DNA of 64,000 nt, taken from Rhizobium sp. CIAT894. GTDB taxonomy: Bacteria; Pseudomonadota; Alphaproteobacteria; Rhizobiales; Rhizobiaceae. The notes beneath the pieces are model-generated. The model was given only the letters and a program-made list of their open reading frames with translations. It was not told the DNA's origin and did not search any database. Below, piece after piece: positions 51,008 through 59,831 of this stretch; the stretch's first letter is position 1; each line of letters begins with the position of its first letter. A program made the translations under genes and the position numbers. Location: NCBI RefSeq assembly GCF_000172795.2, contig NZ_CP020947.1:1119001-1183000 (forward strand). Reading direction: 5' to 3'.

Positions 51008-51190
51008 GCAGCGGACTTCCGTTGCAGCCAAGATCATCATGGCCGCCTTGGGCAAAGGCGGCCGTTCCCGATCGAATCAGTTTTCTCGGCCGGTGTCATG
51101 ACGCACTTGTGTGGCGTCGTGCTGACGCTTTCGATAAGACCTTCTTCCCACCCTCTGGCCTCGCGTCCATTTCCCGCTATCTCTAGCCCT

Positions 51191-52201
51191 ATGAGACCTG
51201 ATGCGCTGCTCTATCCCGCCCCCGAAGGGCTCTATTGTCCCGAGGGCGGCTTTTATGTCGATCCGGTGCGGCCGGTTGAGCAGGCACTCGTCACCCACGG
51301 CCATTCCGATCACGCCCGGCCGGGCCATGTGAACGTGCTCGCCACCCGCCAGACGCTCGACATCATGCGCCTGCGTTACGGCGACGGCTTCTGCGCTAGC
51401 GAGCAGGCTGCCGTCTTCGGTGAGGAGCTGCTGGTCAACGGTGTCAAGGTGAGCTTTCATCCCGCCGGCCACGTGCTCGGCTCGGCCCAGATCGCCATCG
51501 AGAAGAACGGCACCCGCATCGTCGTCTCCGGCGACTACAAGCGCCGCCCCGACCCGACCTGCGCCGCCTATGTGCCGGTGCCCTGCGACGTCTTCATCAC
51601 CGAGGCGACCTTCGGCCTGCCGGTCTTCCATCACCCCGATCCGATGGATGAGACGGCCAAGCTGCTGGCCTCGCTCCGGCAATTTCCCGAGCGCACCCAT
51701 CTCGTCGGCGCCTATGCGCTGGGCAAGGCCCAGCGCGTCATCCGGCTGCTGCGCGACGCCGGTTACACCGAACCGATCTATATTCACGGCGCCATGGAAA
51801 AACTCTGCGACTATTATGTCGGTGAGGGTATCGATCTCGGCGAGCTGTTGCCGGCGACGATCGAGAGCCGCGACAAATCCGCTTTCAAGGGCGCGGTCGT
51901 CGTCGGCCCGTCCTCGGCCTTCGCCGACCGCTGGGCGCGGCGCTTCAACGAGCCGCTGCCGGCCTTCGCCTCCGGCTGGATGATGGTGCGCCAGCGCGCC
52001 AAACAGCTCGGCGTCGAGCTGCCGCTTGTTATCTCAGATCATTGCGACTGGCCGGAACTGACGGAAACGATTCGTGAGCTGCACCCGGCCGAGGTCTGGG
52101 TGACCCACGGCCGCGAGGAGGCGCTGGTGCGCTGGTGCCAGCTGCAGGGCATCAAGGCCAAACCGCTGCATCTGGTGGGCTATGAGGATGAGGCGGATTG
52201 A
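51191..52201 (+). CDS. Ligase-associated DNA exonuclease (MBL fold, TIGR04122-like)
   Basis: 336 aa from ATG 51191. The metallo-beta-lactamase motif HGHSDH (36-41) begins the chain. A second block (FHPAGHVLGSAQI, VVSGDYKRRPDP) and a beta-CASP-like part (ITEATFGLPVF, VISDHCDWPEL, VTHGREEALV) follow, as in Artemis/SNM1-type nucleases. TIGR04122 proteins are encoded next to ATP-dependent DNA ligases, as here (271 bp away), and probably trim DNA ends. The Lhr-like helicase often found with them is not in this window. Confidence 0.88.
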   Translation: MRPDALLYPAPEGLYCPEGGFYVDPVRPVEQALVTHGHSDHARPGHVNVLATRQTLDIMRLRYGDGFCASEQAAVFGEELLVNGVKVSFHPAGHVLGSAQIAIEKNGTRIVVSGDYKRRPDPTCAAYVPVPCDVFITEATFGLPVFHHPDPMDETAKLLASLRQFPERTHLVGAYALGKAQRVIRLLRDAGYTEPIYIHGAMEKLCDYYVGEGIDLGELLPATIESRDKSAFKGAVVVGPSSAFADRWARRFNEPLPAFASGWMMVRQRAKQLGVELPLVISDHCDWPELTETIRELHPAEVWVTHGREEALVRWCQLQGIKAKPLHLVGYEDEAD

Positions 52202-52293
52202 GGCGATGAGTTGTGTCGTGCGTGAAAACCCCTCTCTATTCGACCTTGCCGCCATCGCCGGCACTTTGGATGTGGCAGCGACGCCTGCCCCAC

Positions 52294-52435
52294 ACTCCCT
52301 CATTCCTGTGCTTGTCACAGGAATCCAGCCACCGCGCGTCGGCGCGGTGAATGAGGCACGTAACACCAAAGAGTCTCCCGCGCCCAAGGACTTGGGCGCA
52401 CTGGATTCCTGTGACAAGCACAGGAATGAGGGAGT
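52294..52435. repeat. Perfect 35-base inverted repeat with 72-bp spacer
   Basis: Arms 52294-52328 and 52401-52435 are exact reverse complements (ACTCCCTCATTCCTGTGCTT.. and its complement). Each arm is itself a small hairpin with the CTGTG/CACAG stem. They lie in the gap between the exonuclease and ligase genes and belong to the dispersed hairpin family at 28529-28740 and 60345. Confidence 0.85.
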
Positions 52436-52471
52436 TCCTATGGAGCCTCATCATGCCAGAAGGAGGCCGAC

Positions 52472-54115
52472 ATGAAAGCCTTCGCCGACCTCCTCGATCG
52501 CCTGGTGCTGACCCCCGGGCGCAACGGCAAGCTGAAGCTGCTGACCGATTATTTCCGCGATACGCCGGATCCCGACCGTGGCTACGGCCTTGCCGCCATC
52601 GCCGGCACGCTGGAGGTGCGCAACGTCAAGCCCGCCATGCTGCGCGAACTGGTGCTGGAGCGCATGGATGAGGTGCTGTTCCGCTATTCCTACGATTATG
52701 TCGGCGATCTTGCCGAAACCATCTCGCTGGTCTGGGACAATGAGCGGGATATCGACCGCTCGGCCCTGGCCCAGCCGCATCTCGGCGAGGTCGTCACCGG
52801 CATGAATGCGCTCGGCCGCACCGAGGTGCGCGGCTACGTCCGCGACCTGCTCGACCGGCTGGACGCTTCCGGCCGGTTCGCCTTCATCAAGCTGGCGACC
52901 GGCGCCATGCGCATCGGCGTTTCCGCCCGCCTCGCCAAACAGGCGCTGGCCGATCTCGGTCACAAGGACGTCACCGAGATCGAGACCCTCTGGCACGGGT
53001 TGCAGCCGCCCTATGAGGCGCTGTTCGAATGGCTGGCCGGCGGCGGCGAGAAACCGGTGCTCGCAACACCGGCGATCTTCCATTCCGTCATGCTCGCCAA
53101 TGCGGTGGAGGAAGGGGATCTTGCCGGTCTCGATGTCGCCGATTACGCCGCCGAATGGAAATGGGACGGCATCCGCGTCCAGCTCTCCCGCTCCGGCGAC
53201 AGGCGCAAGATCTATTCCCGCTCCGGTGACGATATTTCGGGCGCCTTTCCCGATGTCCTCGATGCGATCAGTTTTTCCGGCGTTGTCGACGGCGAGCTGC
53301 TGGTCGGCGGCACCGCCCGTTCCAACAGCCCGACCCGCACCTTCTCCGACCTGCAGCAGCGCCTGAACCGCAAGACGGTGACGCCGAAAATGCTGGCCGA
53401 CTACCCCGCCTTCATCCGCAGCTATGATCTGCTGTTTGACGGCGAGGAGGATGTTCGCGGCCGCGCCTATGTCGATCGCCGCGACCGTCTCGCCGAGATC
53501 ATCGACCGCACGCCGCATGATCGTTTCGATCTCTCGCCGCTCGTGCCATTTTCGTCCTGGGACGAACTCGACGCTTTGCGCGCCGCCCCGCCGGATCCCG
53601 TCATCGAGGGCGTGATGATCAAGCGCCGCGACAGCGTTTATCAGGCCGGCCGCATGAAGGGCCCCTGGTTCAAGTGGAAGCGAAACCCCTATAATGTCGA
53701 TGCGGTGCTGATGTATGCCCAGCGCGGCCACGGCAAGCGCTCCAGCTACTATTCCGATTTCACCTTCGGCGTCTGGGCCGATGACGAGGACGGCGAACAG
53801 CTGGTACCTGTGGGAAAGGCCTATTTCGGTTTCACCGATGCCGAACTCGAAGTGCTCGACAAGTTCGTGCGCAACAATACCACCGAGCGTTTCGGTCCCG
53901 TCAGGGCCGTGCGCGCCGACAAGGATTTCGGCTTCGTCGTCGAAGTGGCCTTCGAAGGCATCAACCGCTCGACCCGGCATAAATCGGGTGTCGCCATGCG
54001 TTTCCCCCGCATTGCCCGCCTTCGCCCCGACAAACCCTCCTACGAGGCCGACCGGCTGCGCACGCTGATCGCCATGATCGACGCCAAGCCCGCGCCTATC
54101 GATCCCAGGCGATGA
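52472..54115 (+). CDS. ATP-dependent DNA ligase
   Basis: 547 aa. The adenylation motif I has Lys230 (AEWKWDGIR), with motif III near DGELLVGG and motif V near GVMIKRRDSVY...WFKWKR. An N-terminal DNA-binding domain (~1-200) and a C-terminal OB-fold domain are present, as in bacterial LigB/LigC-type ATP-dependent ligases. It seals DNA nicks, probably during repair in concert with the exonuclease encoded upstream. Its 3' end overlaps the opposite nucleotidyltransferase gene by 20 bp. Confidence 0.92.
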   Translation: MKAFADLLDRLVLTPGRNGKLKLLTDYFRDTPDPDRGYGLAAIAGTLEVRNVKPAMLRELVLERMDEVLFRYSYDYVGDLAETISLVWDNERDIDRSALAQPHLGEVVTGMNALGRTEVRGYVRDLLDRLDASGRFAFIKLATGAMRIGVSARLAKQALADLGHKDVTEIETLWHGLQPPYEALFEWLAGGGEKPVLATPAIFHSVMLANAVEEGDLAGLDVADYAAEWKWDGIRVQLSRSGDRRKIYSRSGDDISGAFPDVLDAISFSGVVDGELLVGGTARSNSPTRTFSDLQQRLNRKTVTPKMLADYPAFIRSYDLLFDGEEDVRGRAYVDRRDRLAEIIDRTPHDRFDLSPLVPFSSWDELDALRAAPPDPVIEGVMIKRRDSVYQAGRMKGPWFKWKRNPYNVDAVLMYAQRGHGKRSSYYSDFTFGVWADDEDGEQLVPVGKAYFGFTDAELEVLDKFVRNNTTERFGPVRAVRADKDFGFVVEVAFEGINRSTRHKSGVAMRFPRIARLRPDKPSYEADRLRTLIAMIDAKPAPIDPRR

Positions 54116-54671
54116 TCTCGAGATCCGGCCACAGCGTGCTCCACCGCGCAATCTTCTTTTCGTAAACCTCCCGGGTGATCTGTTTCTTGTTGGCGCGCAC
54201 GAGCGGCGCCAACAGGTCGGACAATCCGTAAGGCGCGCATAGATCCAGCTCATTGCCCACGGGGCGAATGCCGACGGCCGCAGCCGTCGTCGGGAAGGTC
54301 GTGATCGCATCCTGCGTGGATGTGTAGGGCGCTATCGAATAGCCGAATTTTTCCTTGTACCAAACATGAACTCTGGCCTGGTTCTTCACATCTATCCAGA
54401 CAGGCAGGTCGCGGAACAAGCCCCGGATACGGGCTGAGTGGTCCGCTTCGGTGCTTTCCGACAGATCATTGTCATCGAAATAAACAATATCGATATCGTT
54501 GATGCCATGATCGTGGGCAAAGCCGAAGGCATGGTTCCAGACGGTCTGGGCGAGCGCGCCGGCGACCAGGCGCACATCGGGCAAGGCGATACGGTCCCAG
54601 CGATCGAGAACCGTCCGGAGAAGCGGACTCTTTGAAATGATTGCCTGGAGTTCCATCCGCGGCTTCGGCAT
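54096..54671 (-). CDS. Nucleotidyltransferase family protein (NTP_transf_6-like)
   Basis: 191 aa. It has LVAGALAQTVWNHAFGFAHDHGINDIDIVYFD, the NTP_transf_6 (PF06042) pattern with a DxD-like DIDIVYFDD metal site. The rest contains TTFPTTAAAVGIRP, also typical. Members are thought to be nucleotidyltransferases of unknown substrate. The start with GAGGGATCG before ATG 54671 is good. The 3' end overlaps that of the DNA ligase on the other strand by 20 bp. Confidence 0.82.
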   Translation of the reverse strand: MPKPRMELQAIISKSPLLRTVLDRWDRIALPDVRLVAGALAQTVWNHAFGFAHDHGINDIDIVYFDDNDLSESTEADHSARIRGLFRDLPVWIDVKNQARVHVWYKEKFGYSIAPYTSTQDAITTFPTTAAAVGIRPVGNELDLCAPYGLSDLLAPLVRANKKQITREVYEKKIARWSTLWPDLEIIAWDR

Positions 54672-54836
54672 CGATCCCTCATTTCGCTATCCAACGCGGA
54701 GACTGTCGCGATCCGCTTTGCCTGGCAACCTGCGCAACAGTGACGCAGGGCAATATTTTCAACATCATGTGTATTGGCGGCACCGGTTTTCCGGTGCAAA
54801 TCTGGCATGTCGGGGAGATGATTTGGGTGCTGCGTT

Positions 54837-55757
54837 ATGAGCTCGCATGAACGAAATTCCTTTTTCCGCCAACGCCGCGCCGTGCTGGCGGGTCTTGCCG
54901 GTGCATTGGTGCTGCCGCAAATGGCGGCGGCCTTCGATGTCCCGGACGAGCCGCGGCTTGCCACGCACGATTACGCCAAGGTCCGCAGCCACTTCCGCAC
55001 GAAGCTGCTGCAGAAGGGCCCGGCGCCGGACAAATACGAATCGCTGACAGCGCCTGCCGATGCCGACAAGATCTTTTACCGCTCCGGTTACGGCGAGCTG
55101 GAGTTGGCCGCCTGGGTTTCCAAGTACAAGCGCGAGCGCACTGCCAAACCGGCCGTGCTCTTCCTGCACGGCGGCAACGCCATGGGCATCGGCCACTGGC
55201 AGTTGATGAAGCCCTATATGGATGCCGGCTACGTCGTGATGATGCCGTCGCTGCGCGGGGAGAACGGCCAGATGGGCAATTTCTCCGGCTTCTATGACGA
55301 GGTCGACGATGTGCTTGCGGCCACCGAGCGCCTGGCGCACCTGCCGGGCGTCGATTCCGGCCGGCTCTTCATCGCCGGCCACAGCATTGGCGGCACGCTG
55401 ACCATGCTGACGGCGATGAGCACCCATAAATTCCGCGCCGCCGCGCCGATATCGGGCAATCCCAACGCCTTCCGCTTCTTCAGCCGCTATCCCCAGGATA
55501 TCCGCTTCGACGACAGCAACACGCATGAATTCGAGGTGCGTTCGGCGCTGTGTTATGCCCAGAGCTTTAAGTGCCCGATCCGTGTCGTCCACGGCACCGA
55601 AGAGGCCCATTTCAACGATCGCGCCGATCTGCTTGCCCGCCGCGCCCGCGCCGCCGGCATCCACATCGAGACCGACACTGTCGCCGGCAATCACACCTCG
55701 GCGCTGCCGGCCGAGATCGAACAGAGCATCCGCTTCTTCCACGGGGTGGCGGCCTGA
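54837..55757 (+). CDS. Exported alpha/beta hydrolase with twin-arginine-like signal
   Basis: 306 aa. The N-terminus RQRRAVLAGLAGALVLPQMAAA looks like a signal peptide with paired Arg, so export by Tat or Sec is likely. The hydrolase core has FLHGGNAMGIGHW, the nucleophile motif IAGHSIGGTLTML, an Asp/Glu region in HGTEEAHFNDR and a His near GNHTSALP. This resembles dienelactone hydrolase or prolyl-oligopeptidase-like hydrolases. A terminator lies 11 bp past the stop. Substrate unknown. Confidence 0.82.
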   Translation: MSSHERNSFFRQRRAVLAGLAGALVLPQMAAAFDVPDEPRLATHDYAKVRSHFRTKLLQKGPAPDKYESLTAPADADKIFYRSGYGELELAAWVSKYKRERTAKPAVLFLHGGNAMGIGHWQLMKPYMDAGYVVMMPSLRGENGQMGNFSGFYDEVDDVLAATERLAHLPGVDSGRLFIAGHSIGGTLTMLTAMSTHKFRAAAPISGNPNAFRFFSRYPQDIRFDDSNTHEFEVRSALCYAQSFKCPIRVVHGTEEAHFNDRADLLARRARAAGIHIETDTVAGNHTSALPAEIEQSIRFFHGVAA

Positions 55758-55767
55758 TTTTGCGCGG

Positions 55768-55813
55768 ACTATGAAGCCGTTGTCGACAGCGGCTTCATAG
55801 TTTCCCGTTTTTT
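55768..55813 (+). terminator. Rho-independent terminator
   Basis: Perfect 12-bp stem ACTATGAAGCCG / CGGCTTCATAGT with a 10-base loop, then TTTCCCGTTTTTT. Directly after the exported hydrolase. Confidence 0.85.
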
Positions 55814-55907
55814 AGTTTCCCGCCTCAACGCCAGCCTCGCGCCAGCCGCAGATGCCATCCTCCCGGCAGATATCGTTGTCTCGCCGATCGTTGATAGGGG
55901 TGGTTCC

Positions 55908-56714
55908 ATGAATTTTCTGCGCCGGGTCTCCCCGCTTGCCGGGCTCGTGATTGCGGTTGCGCCGCTCGCCGGCTGCAACATCCTCATTCCCGATGTCGCC
56001 GCCGATTCGCCCGCCCGCTTCGTCCAGGAAACCTCGCCGGTCTTCTATCAGCCGCCCGGCGTCGATCCGCGCCGGGTGCGGCCGATCCCCGATCAGCCGG
56101 TGCCGCAGACGCGCGAACTCTACAAGACCCAGTTCCATCAGACCTACGGCCTGCCGGTCAGCAATCCGGTGCATATGGCAATGTATGGCGAGTTGCGCGA
56201 TCAGGATTTCACCCTGCCGGCGATCCCGATCAGCCGGGTGCAGCCGCAGTTCCTGCGCCAGGAGGTCGATTACCAGACGACCGAACGTCCGGGCACCGTG
56301 ATCGTCGATACCAAGGCGCATTTCCTCTATTTCGTCGAGGCAGGCGGCAAGGCGATGCGTTACGGCGTCGGTCTCGGCCGCGAGGGCTACGCCTGGTCGG
56401 GCCGCGGCGTCATCCAGTGGAAGCAGAAATGGCCGCGCTGGACGCCGCCGGTCGAAATGGTCTCGCGCCAGCCCGATGTCCGTGCCTTTTCGGCCGAAAA
56501 CGGTGGCATGAATCCTGGGCTCCAGAACCCGCTCGGCGCCCGCGCCATGTATATCTTCAAGGACGGGCAGGATACGCTCTATCGCATCCACGGCACGCCC
56601 GACTGGCAGTCGATCGGCAAGGCCACCTCGTCAGGCTGCGTGCGCATGCTGAACCAGGATGTCGTCGATCTCTACGATCGCCTTCCCGCCAAGGCCGAGA
56701 TCGTTGTGATGTAG
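55908..56714 (+). CDS. L,D-transpeptidase lipoprotein (YkuD domain)
   Basis: 268 aa. The N-terminus RRVSPLAGLVIAVAPLAGC is a lipoprotein signal (lipobox Cys23). The YkuD/ErfK domain (~125-268) has VIVDTKAHFLYF and ends with His228 (RIHGT) and catalytic Cys244 (SSGCVRM). It makes 3-3 peptidoglycan cross-links or attaches lipoproteins to peptidoglycan in the periplasm. Abundant L,D-transpeptidases are typical of rhizobia with polar growth. A paralogue follows 138 bp downstream. Confidence 0.9.
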   Translation: MNFLRRVSPLAGLVIAVAPLAGCNILIPDVAADSPARFVQETSPVFYQPPGVDPRRVRPIPDQPVPQTRELYKTQFHQTYGLPVSNPVHMAMYGELRDQDFTLPAIPISRVQPQFLRQEVDYQTTERPGTVIVDTKAHFLYFVEAGGKAMRYGVGLGREGYAWSGRGVIQWKQKWPRWTPPVEMVSRQPDVRAFSAENGGMNPGLQNPLGARAMYIFKDGQDTLYRIHGTPDWQSIGKATSSGCVRMLNQDVVDLYDRLPAKAEIVVM

Positions 56715-56852
56715 CGCTGCAACAGCGCCGCTGATATCGTCTGCTCAAGGTTGGACACGTCTGCGTGAAGCTATGGTTTATTTGGCGCAAGCCGATAGAT
56801 CTTCTGATGTTGTCATTCCGGATTCCGCATCAGAGGAAATCAGTCCCGCGTC

Positions 56853-57587
56853 ATGAGCTTCGATAGACATCTTTCCCGCCGCAGCTTTCTTTCCTTTTCG
56901 GCGTTGACCGCAGCCTCAGCGCTTACCGGCTGCGCCTCCTCGGCCAATACGGTCACATCGGGCGATACGACGATCATCTACCGTTCGCCGATGCGCCTGT
57001 TTCAATCCCCGGCTGCATCGAGCGTGCCGAGCGGGGCCGAGCTTGCCGTCATGTACGGCCCGGTCGAGGATGGCGGCTTCCTCATTCCCGCCGTGCCCTA
57101 CGAGCAGATCGACCCGCGCTATTATCGCCAGCGCGTCGTCGACCCCACCGGCCAGCCGCCCGGCACCATTGTCGTCGATACGCCGTCGCGCTTCCTCTAT
57201 CTCGTCCAGGGCGATGGCATGGCGATGCGCTACGGCGTCGGCATCGGCCGGGAAGGTTTCGCCTGGCAGGGATCGGGCGTCATCCAGTGGCGGCAGAAAT
57301 GGCCGCGCTGGAAGCCGCCGAACGAGATGGTCGCCCGCCAGCCGGAACTGGTCAAATATTCGATCGACAACGGCGGCATGGAGCCGGGCCTGAAAAACCC
57401 GCTCGGCGCCCGCGCGCTCTATATCTTCTCGAATGGAGAAGACACGCTCTACCGCCTGCACGGCAATCCCGACTGGCGCTCGATCGGCAAGGCCGTCTCC
57501 TCTGGTTGCGTCAGGCTGATGAACCAGGACATCATCGATCTCTACGACCGCGTGCCGACAAAGGCACCGATCGTCGTCTTGCAGTGA
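56853..57587 (+). CDS. L,D-transpeptidase, Tat-type lipoprotein (YkuD domain)
   Basis: 244 aa. The N-terminus SRRSFLSFSALTAASALTGC combines a twin-arginine signal and a lipobox (Cys27), unlike the Sec-type signal of the upstream paralogue. The YkuD domain (~100-244) has IVVDTPSRFLYL, His203 (RLHGN) and Cys219 (SSGCVRL). It is the tandem duplicate of the gene at 55908-56714 and probably modifies the same cell-wall cross-links; the different export route is unusual (see findings). Confidence 0.9.
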   Translation: MSFDRHLSRRSFLSFSALTAASALTGCASSANTVTSGDTTIIYRSPMRLFQSPAASSVPSGAELAVMYGPVEDGGFLIPAVPYEQIDPRYYRQRVVDPTGQPPGTIVVDTPSRFLYLVQGDGMAMRYGVGIGREGFAWQGSGVIQWRQKWPRWKPPNEMVARQPELVKYSIDNGGMEPGLKNPLGARALYIFSNGEDTLYRLHGNPDWRSIGKAVSSGCVRLMNQDIIDLYDRVPTKAPIVVLQ

Positions 57588-57593
57588 TGTAAG

Positions 57594-57618
57594 CGGGCGG
57601 CCGCAATCCGGCCGCCCG
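57594..57618 (+). terminator. GC-rich hairpin after the L,D-transpeptidase gene
   Basis: 10-bp stem CGGGCGGCCG / CGGCCGCCCG with a CAATC loop, 7 bp after the stop. There is no T run, so it is at best a weak terminator or an mRNA 3' stabiliser. Confidence 0.5.
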
Positions 57619-57856
57619 ATCTTGCTCGGTCTAAGCGGCGGTTCAGGGGTAAAAACTCGCCGTTTCCGACGCCCGGAAAAGTTTTATTTTCAGAAAACCA
57701 TTGCTTAATTCGGTAAATAACCTACATGGTGCATATCGAATTGCTTGCGACCTTTGTCCATGCGCTGAAGCGCTCCGTCAGATATCCTCTCAACATCGAT
57801 ACGGCTTGTCGGACATTCTTCCGCAGGCGAACACAACGGTTGAAAAGGAGATCGTT

Positions 57857-58066
57857 ATGAATTCAGGCGTCGTCAAGTGGTTCAATGGCACCAAGGGTTT
57901 TGGCTTTATTCAGCCCGATGATGGTTCTACGGATGTTTTTGTCCACATTTCAGCGGTCGAACGCGCCGGCATGCGCGAACTCGTTGAAGGCCAGAAGATC
58001 CGCTACGATCTCGTCCGCGACAAGCGGTCGGGCAAGAATTCGGCCGACAACCTTCAGGCCGCATGA
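57857..58066 (+). CDS. Cold-shock protein, CspA family
   Basis: 69 aa from ATG 57857 (AAGGAG ribosome site). Cold-shock domain with RNP-1 [10 protein letters not shown] and RNP-2 DVFVHISAV motifs, so it binds single-stranded RNA or DNA. The 269-bp gap before it probably includes a long 5' untranslated leader, as cold-shock genes often have; no fold is claimed. It precedes rpsU and small unknown genes, an order common in rhizobia. Confidence 0.93.
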   Translation: MNSGVVKWFNGTKGFGFIQPDDGSTDVFVHISAVERAGMRELVEGQKIRYDLVRDKRSGKNSADNLQAA

Positions 58067-58170
58067 TTTGTCATTCGCCTATGCTGTCCAGATGCTGGCA
58101 GCGCGCTGACCACGGATGTACTGGCAGTGAGCTGACCGACTGGCGGAGAAATGGCTGAGTGACTGGAAGA

Positions 58171-58195
58171 GGTCGGGTGCCAACCCGGCCTTTTT
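58171..58195 (+). terminator. Rho-independent terminator after csp
   Basis: Stem GGTCGGGT / ACCCGGCC with a GCCA loop followed by TTTTT, ~105 bp past the csp stop. Confidence 0.8.
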
Positions 58196-58278
58196 GCTTT
58201 CATCGCCGGTATATCCGAATTGACCGCGGTTATTCTGATTGACCGGTTGAGCAGCCGAAGAGTTGAAGGGGCGCTGAA

Positions 58279-58563
58279 ATGGGCAGACCAAACTATCAAA
58301 TCGGCGATATGATCGTGCTGAAATCCGGCCTCACCCGTACGGCGAAAGCCGATAAGCGGTGCCGGATCGCCAGCATACTGCCCAACGACCACGGGCATGT
58401 GCAATATCGCGTCCGGTTCGACGCGGAGAATTTCGAGCGTCGCATCACCGAGGCCGACATTGATACCGGGGAATCGCCCTCCAGGGCTTCCCCCGAGGCG
58501 GCGGCCAAGTCTGATGGCGCCGAGCCTTGGCTGAAGTTTTCGAGCATCCGGACGGGCAAGTAG
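58279..58563 (+). CDS. Hypothetical protein, 94 aa
   Basis: No known family recognised. The N-terminal half [20 protein letters not shown] then [20 protein letters not shown] suggests a small beta-rich (SH3-like or KOW-like) domain. The C-terminus is acidic, then ends SSIRTGK. The start follows a terminator, so it has its own promoter. Its place between csp and rpsU suggests a link to RNA or translation, but only by neighbourhood. Confidence 0.7.
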   Translation: MGRPNYQIGDMIVLKSGLTRTAKADKRCRIASILPNDHGHVQYRVRFDAENFERRITEADIDTGESPSRASPEAAAKSDGAEPWLKFSSIRTGK

Positions 58564-58618
58564 TCCGCCGTCTTTACTCTCACAGCGCGGCCCGGCCGCC
58601 GACAGGAAGGATATCGTT

Positions 58619-58855
58619 TTGCAGGTTCTCGTCAGGGATAACAACGTCGATCAGGCGCTCCGCGTGCTCAAGAAGAAGATGCAGCGGGAAGGCCTGTTCC
58701 GGGAAATGAAGGCGCGCAGCGCTTTCGAAAAGCCGTCCGAGAAGCGCGCCCGCGAAAAGGCCGAGGCCATTCGCCGCCAGCGCAAGCTTGCCCGCAAGAA
58801 GCTGCAGCGTGAAGGTCTGCTGCCGGCGCCGAAGAAGGTACTCCGCGCCCGCTAA
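58619..58855 (+). CDS. rpsU: 30S ribosomal protein S21
   Basis: 78 aa from TTG 58619 with an AAGGA ribosome site; no in-frame ATG precedes the conserved N-terminus [25 protein letters not shown] (translated as Met from TTG). It has the S21 signature [25 protein letters not shown], then a basic tail. S21 helps mRNA selection on the 30S subunit. Rhizobia often have more than one rpsU copy, and this may be the extra one near csp. Confidence 0.93.
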   Translation: MQVLVRDNNVDQALRVLKKKMQREGLFREMKARSAFEKPSEKRAREKAEAIRRQRKLARKKLQREGLLPAPKKVLRAR

Positions 58856-58941
58856 TCCCCGGCCGCGGCATCGCGGCCAACCGCGGCATCGCGGCTGTTA
58901 GCCATGGCTAAAGCCTCCGTCATCACCTGAGAAAGGGGCAC

Positions 58942-59175
58942 ATGACCGCCACCAAGGGAGAATTCTTCAATCCCGCCAAGCTTTCGTCTCGCGAAAAGGC
59001 GGAAGCGACCGATCACACGGCGCGCGCTATCATCGCGGCCGAGGCGTCGGCTCGTGACAAGAAGACGGAAAAGCTGAAGGCTCTGCGTCTGCAGCAGGCG
59101 GCCGAGGCCGAATCCGAAGCGGCGCCCGCCAAGAAAGGCCGGTCGCCGGCCAAGGCGGCTATGAAGCGGCCCTGA
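58942..59175 (+). CDS. Hypothetical basic protein, 77 aa
   Basis: Starts ATG 58942 with GAGAAAGG upstream. Charged, Ala/Lys-rich, without membrane helices: KLSSREKAEATDHTARAIIAAEA and then KKTEKLKALRLQQAAEAE. The C-terminus AKKGRSPAKAAMKRP resembles histone-H1-like tails. It is downstream of rpsU, and probably a conserved rhizobial protein of unknown function, perhaps nucleic-acid binding. Confidence 0.65.
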   Translation: MTATKGEFFNPAKLSSREKAEATDHTARAIIAAEASARDKKTEKLKALRLQQAAEAESEAAPAKKGRSPAKAAMKRP

Positions 59176-59217
59176 TCATCAGGCCTACATCGTTTTAGGC
59201 TAACCGGGCGGATGCGG

Positions 59218-59697
59218 TCAGCCGCCATCCGTGCCGGCCCGGCCGAGATTGCCCCGCAGCCGATGCAGCATGTCGCGCATCGCAGCCATTTCCTCAAGCG
59301 TGCAGCCGGCCGCTTGCCCGATCGCCGTCATGATCGTGTCGATCTCCTCTTTCATCGCCTCACCTCTCGGGCTCAGCGACACGATGACCTGCCGTTCGTC
59401 GCGCTGGTCGCGCAGGCGTTTGATCAGCCCGCTCTGCTCCAGCCGTTTCAGCAGCGGCGACAGCGTGCCGGAATCGAGATCGAGCTGCTCGCCGATCGTC
59501 TTCACCGGCAGTTCGCCGCGTTCCCACAGCACCAGCATCACCAGATATTGCGGGTAGGTGAGGCCCACCCTGTCGAGGATCGGCTTATAGGCGCGGGTGA
59601 AGGCATGCGCCGTCGCGTAGACCGCGAAGCACAACTGTTTTTCCAGTCGTTTCTCCTCCTGCGGTATCTCCATTGTCTTTACCGTTTGCGCTTTCAT
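59218..59697 (-). CDS. ohrR: OhrR, peroxide-sensing MarR-family repressor
   Basis: 159 aa from ATG 59697; ATG 59706 and 59673 are also possible. The reactive Cys23 lies in EKQLCFAVYATAHAF, the position of the peroxidatic Cys in OhrR. The winged helix is YPQYLVMLVLWERGELPVKTIGEQLDLDSGTLSPLLKRLE. It represses ohr and itself until organic hydroperoxide oxidises the Cys. Divergent from ohr with an OhrR box between them. Confidence 0.92.
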   Translation of the reverse strand: MKAQTVKTMEIPQEEKRLEKQLCFAVYATAHAFTRAYKPILDRVGLTYPQYLVMLVLWERGELPVKTIGEQLDLDSGTLSPLLKRLEQSGLIKRLRDQRDERQVIVSLSPRGEAMKEEIDTIMTAIGQAAGCTLEEMAAMRDMLHRLRGNLGRAGTDGG

Positions 59698-59768
59698 ATC
59701 CACCATCCCTGCGGCTGCGATTGTCTGCTTTTCGCCATCGAAATGCAATTTGCAAAATTCACTTGCGT

Positions 59769-59781
59769 ACAATTTAATTGT
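59769..59781. promoter_or_regulatory. OhrR operator (OhrR box)
   Basis: Perfect palindrome ACAATT-T-AATTGT between ohrR and ohr, matching the known TACAATT-AATTGTA box. The start codons are ~50-70 bp to either side. Confidence 0.88.
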
Positions 59782-59831
59782 GCGATAGTAAAAATCCAAC
59801 CCGATCGAAGGGCCAACCAAAGGAGATCGTC

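Noticed and set aside
52451..54310. 619-aa minus-strand frame opposite the DNA ligase
   Set aside because: The plus-strand ligase has all nucleotidyltransferase motifs; the opposite frame shows none.
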